From: Metabacillus endolithicus
Lineage (GTDB): Bacteria > Bacillota > Bacilli > Bacillales > Bacillaceae
Reading direction: 5' to 3'
DNA: 64,000 bases
Assembly: GCF_023078335.1 (NCBI RefSeq)
Contig: NZ_CP095550.1
Location: 1-64,000 of the forward strand
The translations under genes and the position numbers were made by a program. Under the pieces are notes generated by a model. It was given only the letters and a program-made list of their open reading frames with translations, was not told where the DNA came from and did not search any database. This document shows positions 16,940-26,302 of this stretch, piece after piece. Numbering within the stretch: the first letter of the stretch is position 1; the number at the start of each line of letters is the position of its first letter.

Positions 16940-17869
16940 TTACCTCTTCTGCAAATCATTACGTAGCTGCTCCACCCTTTCATCCACCTCATCATAAAAG
17001 TCAGATGAAAGGTCACCAATGATAAAGAGATAAGCAAGGGAAGCATCTGAATTTCTAATACATCTTTCCAAATCGTCAAGTGGCCTTTTCGTATTCACTT
17101 TCCCTTGATAATTTTTACATTGAACTGGGATGTCGTCATGTAGGATGAACCCATCAAGTGGGTCCATTATTCTCATCGTTAAATCCCAGCCCTTTCCACT
17201 ATCACCTTGTTTCTTTACTTCCAGTCCAGGTGTGGCATTTATTAAATCTGCTACAAACTGTTCAAAATAAGCACTTGGCCAATTCTTTGAAATTCTCTTA
17301 TATGTCTGAGCGACTACCGACTCTTCTAAAGCAGTTCTCTCATAATCAATCGATCTAAGACTTTGATTTGCCTTATGAAAACTTTCATCTTCTTCCATCG
17401 ATTTCTTCACTATTAAATCAAGCTCTTCCTTAGAATCCTCATCATATATTTCGTAATAATGCCCTCGCTTAGAAAGATGGTGACGGAGAGATTGTGAAAC
17501 AGCTTCTGATTTCACTTGAATAAAAGAATTCGTTAGAAGTTTACATTGAACATAATGATTAAAATCTTTCTCTTGTGGATCTGTAGAACCATATTCCCCA
17601 ACTATTTCAGCAATAAGAAATTGTCTTAGCGGTTGACCAAGCTGTATGATGAGACGATCTCCAGCTTTAAGTCTATTAATCAAAAACTGTGTATATCTCC
17701 AAACCACTTTCTCCTTTGTGGACCTCTCTTTAGCCTCTTTACTCTTAATGATATGTAAATTGGACCCCGGCGAACTCCAACCAAACCTTGCACGTCCTTC
17801 ATTTAGTTCCTTGATCATCCATTCTTCTTGCCCATTTCTAATTGATACATATTTAAAATACCGTGTCAT
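16940..17869 (-). CDS. Mrr-like restriction-endonuclease-fold protein
   Basis: The 309-residue protein has a C-terminal PD-(D/E)xK domain of the Mrr type: YFEQFVADLI (helix with Glu), EVKKQGDSGKGWDLTM (the catalytic Asp in GWD) and IPVQCKNYQGKV (QxK, catalytic Lys). The first half (RYFKYVSIRNGQEEWMIKEL, ...RFGWSSPGSN.., RLKAGDRLIIQ) is not a family I can name; it could be a base- or DNA-recognition module. Mrr proteins cleave modified foreign DNA, so this is a candidate solo defence nuclease. The ATG at 17869 is preceded by AGAGGTG at good spacing; a GTG three codons earlier overlaps that site and is less likely. It sits at the right end of the accessory island. Confidence 0.7.
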   Translation of the reverse strand: MTRYFKYVSIRNGQEEWMIKELNEGRARFGWSSPGSNLHIIKSKEAKERSTKEKVVWRYTQFLINRLKAGDRLIIQLGQPLRQFLIAEIVGEYGSTDPQEKDFNHYVQCKLLTNSFIQVKSEAVSQSLRHHLSKRGHYYEIYDEDSKEELDLIVKKSMEEDESFHKANQSLRSIDYERTALEESVVAQTYKRISKNWPSAYFEQFVADLINATPGLEVKKQGDSGKGWDLTMRIMDPLDGFILHDDIPVQCKNYQGKVNTKRPLDDLERCIRNSDASLAYLFIIGDLSSDFYDEVDERVEQLRNDLQKR

Positions 17870-18248
17870 TTTATTCACCTCTTTATAAATGCTGATTAAT
17901 AATCATCCTATTAATCTATTTTGTTCAACTAACTGTAAAACCTTTACTAGACTTAAAAATAAATGGACTCCATTCTAAAAATACATATAATTACAAGATT
18001 CTACAAAAAACCACAAAACCCTTTTTTCGAATTGAATGCTGGTAGGGAATTGATAAAGCGAAATATCAAAAAGGATAGCTCAATAACACCTATCATGAAA
18101 AGAAGCCGTTCACAACACTGTGAAAAGGCTTGACACTGTTTTTCGACTTTTCTATTTATAGTTTTTTCATTCTAATAGATTCAAGTATGATTTAATAAGG
18201 TAATTAGTGAGATAATAAGAAGAGCAACCATTAAGGAGCGAATGTGAA
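17870..18248. other. Intergenic between divergent genes, with one hairpin
   Basis: The stretch contains the promoters of the Mrr-like gene (leftwards) and the hydrolase (rightwards), neither sharply defined. At 18103-18131 AAGCC..TTCACA pairs with TGTGAA..GGCTT around four bases, followed loosely by TTTTT on the + strand. The hairpin could be a terminator or an operator; no gene is seen. Confidence 0.4.
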
Positions 18249-18986
18249 GTGAAAAGTATAATTAAAAAAACAGCTATTATTTTCTCCATCTTCATCATCA
18301 TAAGCTTATTGGGATTGTGGATATGGTCACAACAAACGTATAAGCCGTCTGAGCAATTATTTCAACTTGTTGAACCAACTAGCATAATTTACAAAGAAGA
18401 TTGGATTGTCTTTCAACCACAAAATGACCCAGTAGCTGGACTGATTATTTACCCTGGTGCAAAAGTGGAGCCTGAAGCTTATAGTTATTTAGGAAAGCAG
18501 CTATCTCTTGAAGGATATGTTGTATTCATACCAGAGTTCACCTTTAATTTTCCGATTCTTGATTCAAACAAAGCACAAGAAATAATCACTCACTATCCTG
18601 AAATAAAGCACTGGTTTGTGGGTGGTCATTCATTAGGAGGAGTATCGGCTGCCATGTTTGCTCAAAATCATATAAAAGAATTAACCGGCCTGATCCTATT
18701 AGGTTCTTATCCTAGTAACGAAGATCGTTTTTCATCCGTCGATTTCCCTATATTATCTATTTATGGAGAAAAAGATGGGCTTACAACTGTTGATAAAATT
18801 AAAGAAACCGAAGAGCTCCTCTCTACAAATGCACAATTGGTTGAAATTCAAGGAGGAAATCATTCACAATTTGGGATATATGGATTTCAAAAGGGCGATC
18901 ATAAAGCAACGATTTCTGCTAAAAACCAACAGCAACAAATCATAGATATCATCTCAAAATGGCTAGGAGACACCTTGAATGAATAG
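18249..18986 (+). CDS. Membrane-anchored alpha/beta hydrolase
   Basis: This 245-residue protein has an N-terminal membrane helix (residues 7-26, IIFSIFIIISLLGLWIW) and then an alpha/beta-hydrolase fold. The nucleophile elbow is GGHSLGG (Ser about 131), the acid is probably Asp in YGEKDGLT, and the base is His in GGNHSQFG. This triad order fits the Abhydrolase_5-type family; substrate unknown, esterase or lipase-like activity expected at the outer membrane face. The start is a GTG with AAGGAG ten bases upstream; the intervening ATG is followed at once by a stop. It is a single gene. Confidence 0.75.
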   Translation: MKSIIKKTAIIFSIFIIISLLGLWIWSQQTYKPSEQLFQLVEPTSIIYKEDWIVFQPQNDPVAGLIIYPGAKVEPEAYSYLGKQLSLEGYVVFIPEFTFNFPILDSNKAQEIITHYPEIKHWFVGGHSLGGVSAAMFAQNHIKELTGLILLGSYPSNEDRFSSVDFPILSIYGEKDGLTTVDKIKETEELLSTNAQLVEIQGGNHSQFGIYGFQKGDHKATISAKNQQQQIIDIISKWLGDTLNE

Positions 18987-19151
18987 AAAACTTATTAATT
19001 TTAGAAGGAAGTATTTTTCCCATCATGCGTAGAATGGTGAAACATTAAACAAACTATCCTCTTAGGGGTACTTTTTTCATAGGAACGATCCTGCTTTTTA
19101 TTTTAATTTTCATAATAAATGTATGATCCCCGTGCAAATGATTAAGGATGT

Positions 19152-20258
19152 TCAGACCTTAATTTTACGCCCCTTCCATCTTACAGAATGAAAAACATTC
19201 ACTCTGATGAAGGAATACAGATAAATTCCTGCAAAAAACAAGAACAATATTGGATAAAAGGGGAAAATCATCCATCTGAAATTACCGACTCTGCGTGCAA
19301 ACCATGCCGTTTGAATCGTATACAGGATATACAAGATACCACTGAACATCATGGCGACAGAGTTCCATTCAGTAATCGAAGAGATCAATGCTCCCGCAGC
19401 TGTATAACTGCCGGAAATCCATAGTATGACCATGAGCATGACAACCGGATGAGTTGACTTGGAGCCGACGGCAAAGCTTTTGCACCAGCCCTCGATAAGG
19501 CTTCCCACTCCTTCCGGATACATGCGCAAAGAGATAATTCCTTTGCCGCCCAGGCAGCGAACCGGGAGATCTTGATCAAGAAATGCCTCTCCTAGTGCCA
19601 AATCATCCATGATGGCTCCTTCAATTTTTTTATGCCCTCCCGACAAAAAGTAATCGTCTCGATTACATAGTATGCACGGACCAAACGAACCGGCGGTTTT
19701 AAACTGCGATCCCAAAATTGTAAAAAGATTCATCCCTACCACGACGATTATGTTGAATATAATGGAGATGTGTTCATACAAACGCTCAACTGTATGAAAT
19801 GGTTGTAATGCTGTGATGCCTTTGGCCCCCTTCTGCTGGTAAAAATGCAGTAGATTGCTCAATCCATCCACACTGGTGAATCTCGTATCTGCGTCTAAAA
19901 ATAATAACCAGCTCCCTTTGGCCTGCTTAGCACCTTGCCAGCAGGCAGAGGATTTTCCTGCACCTGCATTCTGCAGAACCTTTGCACCATAGCTTTCCGC
20001 AACAGATGCAGTATTGTCAGATGAATCGTCATCAACAACCAGAATTTCAAATTGTCTGAAACGCTGCTCCTGCAATGATTGCAATAACGGTGAAATCCTA
20101 CCTTCTTCATTCCTGGCTGGAATAATGATGGACAGAAACGGAAGGCCTGCCGTAGGCCTAGAGGTAAAACCGGGAACCGGCAAAGACCAGAACATGAGAA
20201 CCCCAACTACCACTGCCGCAAATCCAATTGCGAGATTAATCACTTCTGAAACGGTCAT
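19152..20258 (-). CDS. crtQ: 4,4'-diaponeurosporenoate glycosyltransferase
   Basis: This 368-residue GT2 enzyme glucosylates the terminal carboxylate of a C30 carotenoid acid, giving the glycosyl ester. The sequence shows an N-terminal membrane helix (2-25), LPFLSIIIPARNEEGRI (nucleotide-sugar site), ILVVDDDSSDNTA (DxD-like), LFLDADTRF, and three to four C-terminal membrane helices, as in staphylococcal CrtQ (about 375 residues). A near-perfect GGAAGGAGGT site precedes the ATG. It is the last gene of the crtM-crtN-crtO-crtNb-crtQ run. GC content is slightly higher than around it. A generic GT2 role is the alternative, but context makes CrtQ likely. Confidence 0.8.
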   Translation of the reverse strand: MTVSEVINLAIGFAAVVVGVLMFWSLPVPGFTSRPTAGLPFLSIIIPARNEEGRISPLLQSLQEQRFRQFEILVVDDDSSDNTASVAESYGAKVLQNAGAGKSSACWQGAKQAKGSWLLFLDADTRFTSVDGLSNLLHFYQQKGAKGITALQPFHTVERLYEHISIIFNIIVVVGMNLFTILGSQFKTAGSFGPCILCNRDDYFLSGGHKKIEGAIMDDLALGEAFLDQDLPVRCLGGKGIISLRMYPEGVGSLIEGWCKSFAVGSKSTHPVVMLMVILWISGSYTAAGALISSITEWNSVAMMFSGILYILYTIQTAWFARRVGNFRWMIFPFYPILFLFFAGIYLYSFIRVNVFHSVRWKGRKIKV

Positions 20259-20317
20259 AAAACCTACCTCCTTCCTTTGAGTGTAAGCACATAGCTTTTG
20301 TTATCTCTAGTTAGTCT

Positions 20318-21844
20318 TTATATTGCTGAATAATCAAATAAATTACCTGTATCGTCTTGTATCAGTTCCTGTGCGGTGATTCTAGCGGATAACAGGACGA
20401 TTGGGACACCGGCGCCGGGATGTGTGCTGCTTCCGGTAAAGTACAAATTATCACAATGAGTGGCCTTGCTTTGCGGACGATAGTGGTTGCTTTGTTTCAA
20501 GATTGGCTGCAAACCAAACGTGGCCCCATTATAAGCATTGAATTTCGATTCAAAATCTAATGGTGTTGTATGCGTTTCTGTGACAATTTCATTTTCAATG
20601 TTTTCAAAACCACGGATTTTCTTTAATTCATTGAAAATGTAACTGCGATAATAAGAAATGGTTTCCTCGTCCCATTCATAATTTGCTGTAGCTTTATCCG
20701 ATACGGGCATCAGGATATACAATCCATCTTTTCCCTCAGGTGCAAGGGAAGGATCCATTTTTGAAGCAATATATACATAGAAGGAGGCATTCGTCAGCTT
20801 CTTTCCATCAAATATATCTTTAAGATTTTGATTTAGGTTTTCGTTGAAAATAAAATTATGTACATGGTCAATTTCTTCATATTTCCGGTCCATACCGAGA
20901 TATAACAGAAAGCATGAACAAGAGTATTTCATACTATCGATCTTCTTATCGGTATATTTTCCTTTGGCAGACTTTTCTTTTACCAAGTGCTTCATCGCAT
21001 ACGGGAAATCAGCATTACAAACAACATAATCTGAAGAGATTTTTTGTCCATCCACAGTAATTCCTTCCGCTGTGCGATTGTGAATCGATATTTCCTGTAC
21101 ATTCTTGCCGTAGTGTATGGTTCCTCCAAGTTCCCTAAAGAGTCTCTCCATGGCCAAAGCCATCGTATACATACCGCCTTTCATAAACCATACTCCATAT
21201 AGAAATTGAATCATAGGAATCATGGTGTAAAAAGAAGGGCTTTTAAGAGGAGAAATACCTATGTACAACGTTTGAAAACTAATCAGCTGTTTCAGGCGTT
21301 CATTCTTAATATATTTTCCTATAAACGTATCCGCAGTGTCGTAAGGCTTCAGTTTCAACACTTTCTTCAACATCGGGAGATTATAAAAATCACCCCTTTT
21401 ACGGAAAGGTCTTTGAAGTACATGATGTTTTGCGATGACAAAGCGTTTATAAATTTCTTGCATATATTGAAAAAAACCTGCCGTATCTTCTTCGCTGATT
21501 GATTCAATTGTTTTTGTTAATTCAGCAAGGTCAGAGGAGATATCAAATGGCTTGTCGGGAATATCACTGAAATAAGCCCGATAAATTGGGTCCAATTTTT
21601 CCATTGGAATATAATCATCAGGGTTACGGCCGCAAAGTTCAAATAGCTCCCGATATAATTCCGGCATCATCACGATGCTTGGGCCCAAATCAAATGTGTA
21701 GCCATCCAGTTCAATTCGATTCATTTTGCCGCCGGGTGTTAATCCTTTTTCATATATTTCCACCTGATAGCCCGCATGCTGCAGCCTTATGGCACTTGCA
21801 AGGCCTGCTACACCCGCTCCAACGACAATGACCTTCTTACTCAT
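20318..21844 (-). CDS. crtP: 4,4'-diaponeurosporene oxygenase (crtNb/crtP type)
   Basis: This 508-residue flavin amine-oxidase-fold enzyme belongs to the CrtI/CrtN family and probably oxidises the terminal methyl group of diaponeurosporene or diapolycopene to an aldehyde or acid. The FAD-binding Rossmann motif GAGVAGLASAIRLQHAGY is intact (residues 8-25), followed by EKGLTPGGKMNRIELDGYTF and DLGPSIVMMP. The C-terminal dinucleotide motif is NLYFTGSSTHPGAGVPIV. The paralogue 2 genes upstream (crtN) is about one third identical by eye. The position behind crtO and before crtQ matches C30 carotenoid clusters of Firmicutes. No crtNc/aldehyde dehydrogenase lies in the cluster, so if an acid is made that enzyme is elsewhere. 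Confidence 0.8.
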   Translation of the reverse strand: MSKKVIVVGAGVAGLASAIRLQHAGYQVEIYEKGLTPGGKMNRIELDGYTFDLGPSIVMMPELYRELFELCGRNPDDYIPMEKLDPIYRAYFSDIPDKPFDISSDLAELTKTIESISEEDTAGFFQYMQEIYKRFVIAKHHVLQRPFRKRGDFYNLPMLKKVLKLKPYDTADTFIGKYIKNERLKQLISFQTLYIGISPLKSPSFYTMIPMIQFLYGVWFMKGGMYTMALAMERLFRELGGTIHYGKNVQEISIHNRTAEGITVDGQKISSDYVVCNADFPYAMKHLVKEKSAKGKYTDKKIDSMKYSCSCFLLYLGMDRKYEEIDHVHNFIFNENLNQNLKDIFDGKKLTNASFYVYIASKMDPSLAPEGKDGLYILMPVSDKATANYEWDEETISYYRSYIFNELKKIRGFENIENEIVTETHTTPLDFESKFNAYNGATFGLQPILKQSNHYRPQSKATHCDNLYFTGSSTHPGAGVPIVLLSARITAQELIQDDTGNLFDYSAI

Positions 21845-21874
21845 GTAAATTCCTCATTTCAAAAAATATTCTGC

Positions 21875-22279
21875 TCATCTCTTATCAAACTCTGAAGTAA
21901 TGGCAGTAATACGCCCCCGATTGTAGCGTTGAACAACGATAATAGGAAGGTTGAAGCAAAGGGCATACAGGATCATCATCCAGCCTGCCCCTACTGGATT
22001 CCAAAAAAAGAACAGAGGAGCAGGCAGAATGGAAAGCCAATGTGTTAACTCTGCTCGTTTTGTTTCCGCAGCAAAGAGAATTAAATCTCCAGCTCCGATG
22101 CCGTGTAAGCTCTTTTTACTGTATCCTTTTTTAAGAAAAATCGTGCCATCTATAAGATAACCTTTCCATGCTTTCACCCGAAATAAACGTTGCCACAATT
22201 CTCCGTATTTTTCCCAAGAGAAAATCCGAAACCAAAAAGTGTCTTTCAAAAACCATGCCAAAGGCAGCTTATTGCACAT
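21875..22279 (-). CDS. crtO: Glycosyl-4,4'-diaponeurosporenoate acyltransferase, longest uninterrupted part
   Basis: The 134 residues match the body of CrtO, which adds a fatty acid to the sugar of the carotenoid glucoside at the membrane. The shared segments are WEKYGELWQRLFRVKAWKGY, ETKRAELTHWLSILPAPLF and NLPIIVVQRYNRGR. The family is about 160-170 residues long. Homology extends upstream in the same frame (VLAWTIFHLSI) to an ATG at 22360 with a strong AAGGGGGAT site, but codon 9 from that ATG is TGA (22336-22334). The ATG at 22279 lies inside the first membrane helix and has no ribosome binding site. The gene is therefore either inactivated or translated inefficiently from an internal start. 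Confidence 0.7.
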   Translation of the reverse strand: MCNKLPLAWFLKDTFWFRIFSWEKYGELWQRLFRVKAWKGYLIDGTIFLKKGYSKKSLHGIGAGDLILFAAETKRAELTHWLSILPAPLFFFWNPVGAGWMMILYALCFNLPIIVVQRYNRGRITAITSEFDKR

Positions 22280-22360
22280 AACAGAAATGGACAGATGGAA
22301 AATTGTCCATGCTAATACATCTATGATAATGATTCAAAGGATGGGAAATGATACGACCAT
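22280..22360 (-). pseudogene. crtO: 5' end of crtO with in-frame TGA
   Basis: This stretch encodes the proper start of CrtO: ATG at 22360 behind AAGGGGGATACC, then MVVSFPIL, TGA, and IIIIDVLAWTIFHLSISV joining the open frame to the left without a gap. The full frame would be 162 codons including stop, which is normal for the family. The TGA is the only defect seen. Readthrough, or initiation at one of the ATT/ATC codons just after it, cannot be excluded. Confidence 0.6.
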
Positions 22361-22457
22361 GGTATCCCCCTTATGTTTAAAGGCACAATTGCGTTTAATA
22401 AGAGAAGCTTTCTTCATCCAGCTTTATGCAAAAGTCTTTAGTAAATGACTAAACCTG

Positions 22458-23954
22458 TCAGGCAGATGATGAGTCTCTTTGAACAATTTTCTTGCCTACA
22501 AGCTGACCGCTTAACGTGACCATCGGCATTCCTCCGCCGGGGTTTACGGTTCCACCGACAAAATATAAATTGTGATAGCGTTCACTCTGTTTTGGATGCT
22601 TGAATCCTTTATTTTTCTTACGATCTGACACGGTTCCATAAATCGCCCCCCTGTCAGAGCCATACATCCGCCTAATATCTTCCGGTGTCCATACATCCTT
22701 TGTAACGATATTCTCACGCAAATCGTGGAGTCCCATTTTCTCCAATTTGATAAGCACTTGCTCAGCGAATTGTTCATAATCCTGCTGTGTGAAAGGTTTA
22801 CGATTTCGAATATAAGGAATATGTGGCAGTACTTTTATATTTTCATGTCCAACTGGCGCCTGCGCTGGATCTGTTTTATTGACGTTAACCAAATAAATGA
22901 CCGGATCATCCGGAAGTTCATGACGATGAAAGATTGATTGCATTTGCTGCTTCATATTTTCTGCGAAAAAGAAATTATGATGGCGCAGCTGCGGATAGCT
23001 CTTTTTTACGCCCAAATGCATCACGAGGCCTGAGCTGGCTGGCTCGAATTTCTTCTTTAATTTATTCACAAAATGGTTGTCTTCCTCTAGCAATCGTTCG
23101 TATACTGGTATGACTTCCATATTAGAAACATAATAGTTCGCTGTTAGCTTTGTTCCATCTTCCAAAACGGCTCCCGTGATTTCACCGTTCTTTTTTTCAA
23201 GCCTAACAATCTTTCTGCCAAGGTGGAACTGAACACCAACTTCTTCAGCCAGCTTCACAAGGCCATTCGCCAGTTTATGCAAACCACCGGGTACATACCA
23301 TACACCCTGGTCATGCTGCATGTAAATCATCATGTTTAGAACAGCCGGTGCATCATAAGGAGACGAACCAACATACTTGATAAAATAAGAAAGCATGTCC
23401 CGAAACTGTTCATTACTTATCCGTTTATCAATCCCTCCATGAACGGTAGAAAAAAGATCAAAGTTCTTTAAAACAGTGAACAGGCTCGTATGTTTCATGA
23501 TTTCTCTCGTCTTATCGGCACCATGCTGAAAATAGGTTTTATCCGTCATATCATAAAGTCTTTTCGAATAGCGAAGCAGATCTTGATATTCACGCATATC
23601 CTTTTCACTCAGGGATGGATTTTTTGCTTGCATTTCCTTCAAGTCTTCATATAAATCTATGATATTTCCATCAGGGAAAAAGGAGCGCCATTGATGATCT
23701 AGCTTTTCAATCGGAACGTAGTCCTTCATGGATTTTCCACTTGCTGAAAACAATTTTTCAAAGATGTGTGGCATTGTAAGGATGGATGGACCCAAATCAA
23801 AACCGAAACCATCCTGATCCAGTCGGTTCAGCTTTCCTCCAATATGATCATTTTTTTCATATAAAGAGACTTCGTATCCAGACTGTGCAAGTGAAATCGC
23901 AGCCGAGAATTCACCGAGTCCGCCTCCGATAACTAATACGGTTTTATTTTTCAA
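22458..23954 (-). CDS. crtN: Dehydrosqualene (4,4'-diapophytoene) desaturase
   Basis: This 498-residue FAD enzyme dehydrogenates 4,4'-diapophytoene stepwise to the yellow 4,4'-diaponeurosporene. Visible features are the N-terminal Rossmann region [69 protein letters not shown], and the C-terminal [20 protein letters not shown]. The length equals the family norm. Its start overlaps the end of crtM by 11 bases, so the two are translated together. An oddity is that the last Gly of the GxGxxG motif is Glu (GGGLGEF, where GAGLGGL is usual), which could weaken FAD binding. Confidence 0.9.
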   Translation of the reverse strand: MKNKTVLVIGGGLGEFSAAISLAQSGYEVSLYEKNDHIGGKLNRLDQDGFGFDLGPSILTMPHIFEKLFSASGKSMKDYVPIEKLDHQWRSFFPDGNIIDLYEDLKEMQAKNPSLSEKDMREYQDLLRYSKRLYDMTDKTYFQHGADKTREIMKHTSLFTVLKNFDLFSTVHGGIDKRISNEQFRDMLSYFIKYVGSSPYDAPAVLNMMIYMQHDQGVWYVPGGLHKLANGLVKLAEEVGVQFHLGRKIVRLEKKNGEITGAVLEDGTKLTANYYVSNMEVIPVYERLLEEDNHFVNKLKKKFEPASSGLVMHLGVKKSYPQLRHHNFFFAENMKQQMQSIFHRHELPDDPVIYLVNVNKTDPAQAPVGHENIKVLPHIPYIRNRKPFTQQDYEQFAEQVLIKLEKMGLHDLRENIVTKDVWTPEDIRRMYGSDRGAIYGTVSDRKKNKGFKHPKQSERYHNLYFVGGTVNPGGGMPMVTLSGQLVGKKIVQRDSSSA

Positions 23955-24840
23955 CTGTTAATGCATCTCCTTCTCGCAAATCAAAGATGTTGTTCACTTC
24001 AGTGTTGATTTGGACCATGTTTTCTTTCGTAACATAATTCCTCGTTGTTAAACATTGATAGCCATTGTTCCGTACAGCGTCAAGTATGCCTCTGTATATA
24101 TGAGCAGACAAACATACTGGTAATTGGCTATCAGGATCCAGCAGCTCTATACTTAATAAAAACTTGTTATATAATAATTCTGCACGTGCAGCAAGTTTTT
24201 CCCATAAGTTGATGAAATTATCATTAATTAAGCTATTATGTAAATCACTTTGTGAATATTGAAAGTATGTAAGTACTTCTTTGGGCAAATAAATGCGATT
24301 TTTCTGATGATAATCTTCACCAATATCTCGAAGTACATTGGTTATTTGCATGGCTACACCTAGATTTGTTACCGCTAAACGTAGATCTTCCGAAGATTTC
24401 GAAGCGATGACAGGTAAAAGCATTAAACCAACAGATCCAGCTACGTAGTAACTGTATTTTTCCAAATCATTCATTGTGTTTGGGGGTGTAAATGTTAAAT
24501 CCATGGATTGGCCTGTCAGCTGGTCATAAAAGGGGCGAATATCCATATCATACGTATTAAATACATGTCTAAGTGCGCGCCATAGAGGTTTGTCCAATTC
24601 CTCTTGATTATTGAACAAATCTAGTTCTTTCTTTAATTGACTCAGCAGCTTAATCTTTTTTTGGGATGAATGTTTTCCATCTGCACACTCATCTGCAGTT
24701 CTGCAAAAAGCATAGATCGCATAAACGGCATTTGCTTTTTCACAAGGTAGTTGTGAAAAAGTATAGTAAAAGCTTTTGGAATGTTTTTTTATTATTCTTT
24801 CACAATAATGAAAATCCGCTTGCCTTTGCTTTTTTTCCAT
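23944..24840 (-). CDS. crtM: Dehydrosqualene synthase (4,4'-diapophytoene synthase)
   Basis: This 298-residue squalene/phytoene-synthase-family enzyme joins two farnesyl diphosphates into 4,4'-diapophytoene, the first step of C30 carotenoid synthesis. Both Mg-diphosphate motifs are intact: CRTADECAD (DxxxD) and LRDIGEDY (DxxxD). Also present are [13 protein letters not shown] at the N-terminus and [16 protein letters not shown]. The ATG follows GAAGGAGATCGAT, a good site. It is the first gene of the carotenoid operon; crtN follows with overlap. The desaturase and CrtO-like partners make a C30 rather than C40 product the likely assignment. Confidence 0.9.
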   Translation of the reverse strand: MEKKQRQADFHYCERIIKKHSKSFYYTFSQLPCEKANAVYAIYAFCRTADECADGKHSSQKKIKLLSQLKKELDLFNNQEELDKPLWRALRHVFNTYDMDIRPFYDQLTGQSMDLTFTPPNTMNDLEKYSYYVAGSVGLMLLPVIASKSSEDLRLAVTNLGVAMQITNVLRDIGEDYHQKNRIYLPKEVLTYFQYSQSDLHNSLINDNFINLWEKLAARAELLYNKFLLSIELLDPDSQLPVCLSAHIYRGILDAVRNNGYQCLTTRNYVTKENMVQINTEVNNIFDLREGDALTVEK

Positions 24841-25026
24841 ATCGATCTCCTTCAGATCTATTTACAGATCAATGAAATATGATAAAGCGTTGATTGGATT
24901 TGTTTTCCTATTTTCTCCTGCTCCAAGTCTGCAACCTTTAAATGATCTTTTCCCTGATTCCCTCACGAAAAACTTGAATGTGTTTCAAAACATATTTTAA
25001 AAAGGAGGAATAACGAAGAAGGTGCT

Positions 25027-25913
25027 TTAATTTTCATAGGATGTGGCCGCCGCTCTGATTTTCTCTGCGACAAGTTTCCAAGCCTCTTCCGCTCTTTCTT
25101 TTGGGCCTAGATGGGTAAAAGCATGTGTACAGCCTTTGAATATTTCTTCATGAACGTTTACTCCAGATGCTTTTAATTTCTCAGAATAATATTCGGCTTC
25201 AGGTCTGAATGCGTCGTACTCCGCTATAAGAATAAGAGTGAAGCTAAGCGGCCACTCATCTCTGCACGAACAGGGGAAGCATGTGGATGCTCCGCTTGTC
25301 CTTTGTCAGGGACATAGCACATGTTCAAAAAATGTGCTACTTGAGGATATCTGGCACGCCATTTATCCGGTTCCGGTTTATCTGCATGGGGGGTGGCAAA
25401 ATCCAGCATCGGGCAAGACAGTACTTGGAGCAGTGGCTGATGTTCTCCTTTCTCTTCCAGATAAAGACAAAGGGCTGCTGCAATATTTGCCCCAGAACTC
25501 TGTCCGCCAACCATAAATTTTCCCGCATCAATATTCAAATCCTCGGCTCTTCTTTTTAACCATTGAATAATTTCATAGCCCTGTTCAATTGGTTTGGGAA
25601 AAGGGAACTCTGGTGCTTTCGCATAATCAACATTAAGAACAACACATTCTGCCTGATTGGCTAGGTAACGGCAATAAGGATCATCCATCTCCTTCTCATT
25701 CATGATGAACGCTCCACCATGAAAATTGATATAGACAGGGAACTTTTTCTGTTTGGCTTCCAAAGGATAGTACAAGGATATATTAGTAGGATGAACAGAT
25801 GTTTCAACCACCACGTCTTTTTTCATTTTCACTTGCTGCAAGGGAATCATATGTGTCTTTTTTGCTTGATTAGGGAGGAAACGCAGTAATTTTGCAATCA
25901 TAACAGTGAACAT
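25027..25913 (-). pseudogene. Alpha/beta hydrolase (HSL-type esterase), frameshifted
   Basis: The first frame (ATG at 25913, site GTGAGG) shows the oxyanion-hole motif NFHGGAFIM and the nucleophile motif GGQSSGANIAAAL of the hormone-sensitive-lipase family, then stops at 25224 after RAEMSGRLASLLFL. In another frame the family continues to 25027: FTLILIAEYDAFRPEAEYYS, with the catalytic Asp, then GCTHAFTHLG, with the catalytic His, and EEAWKLVAEKI. The junction lies at about 25235-25262 and needs one more base; the restored gene has 296 codons including stop. As read, the product lacks two of the three catalytic residues. It lies behind crtM in the same orientation, but a role in carotenoid synthesis is not indicated. 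Confidence 0.8.
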
Positions 25914-25920
25914 AAGTGTA

Positions 25921-26020
25921 ACCTCACTTTTTTAACATTTTAACTGCAATGAAACACATTTATACTCCGAACCTCACTTTTTTTATCAATTAATTGGAAT
26001 TAAACAGATATATACTCCGA
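25921..26020 (-). repeat. Two tandem 50-bp repeats in the esterase leader
   Basis: Units 25921-25970 and 25971-26020 are each 50 bp and about 80 percent identical by eye. Both start ACCTCACTTTTTT and end TATACTCCGA, and a third start (ACCCTCA) follows. On the coding strand each unit carries an AAAAAAGTGAGGT block, which for the esterase is its ribosome binding site. So the repeat multiplies the 5' leader of the gene. Confidence 0.7.
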
Positions 26021-26152
26021 ACCCTCATTGCTTAGCAATGGAAAAAAATCATATTTAATTGAAGACAAAATGTCTTCCGGTGACCTGTTTACGGAATGAC
26101 GTACTTAGGATAGAATTTGGCGTTTCATCCTTCTAGACTTGTTTACTTTAAT

Positions 26153-26198
26153 AAAAAAACGTCTAAACCCAGTAATATCATGGATTTAAGACGTTTTA
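26153..26198 (-). terminator. Terminator of the PhyH-type gene
   Basis: On the minus strand AAAACGTCTTAAATCC pairs imperfectly with GGGTTTAGACGTTTT over a 13-base loop, followed by TTT and AT-rich sequence. It lies about 105 bases after the stop of the dioxygenase gene. Confidence 0.65.
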
Positions 26199-26302
26199 TC
26201 TTACCGGATTTAGTTGTAGTGTGATGTAGCAAATACAGAAGTAGATCTTTGGAGTACAGGTAGGAGCTGCTAAATACTTGCAGTTCCTCTATTACTAGTT
26301 TG

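Noticed and set aside
24841..25026. Sigma-B-type promoter before crtM
   Set aside because: A GTTT and a GGGAAA at about 15-base spacing exist, but the -10 element differs from GGGTAT, and no supporting evidence is present.
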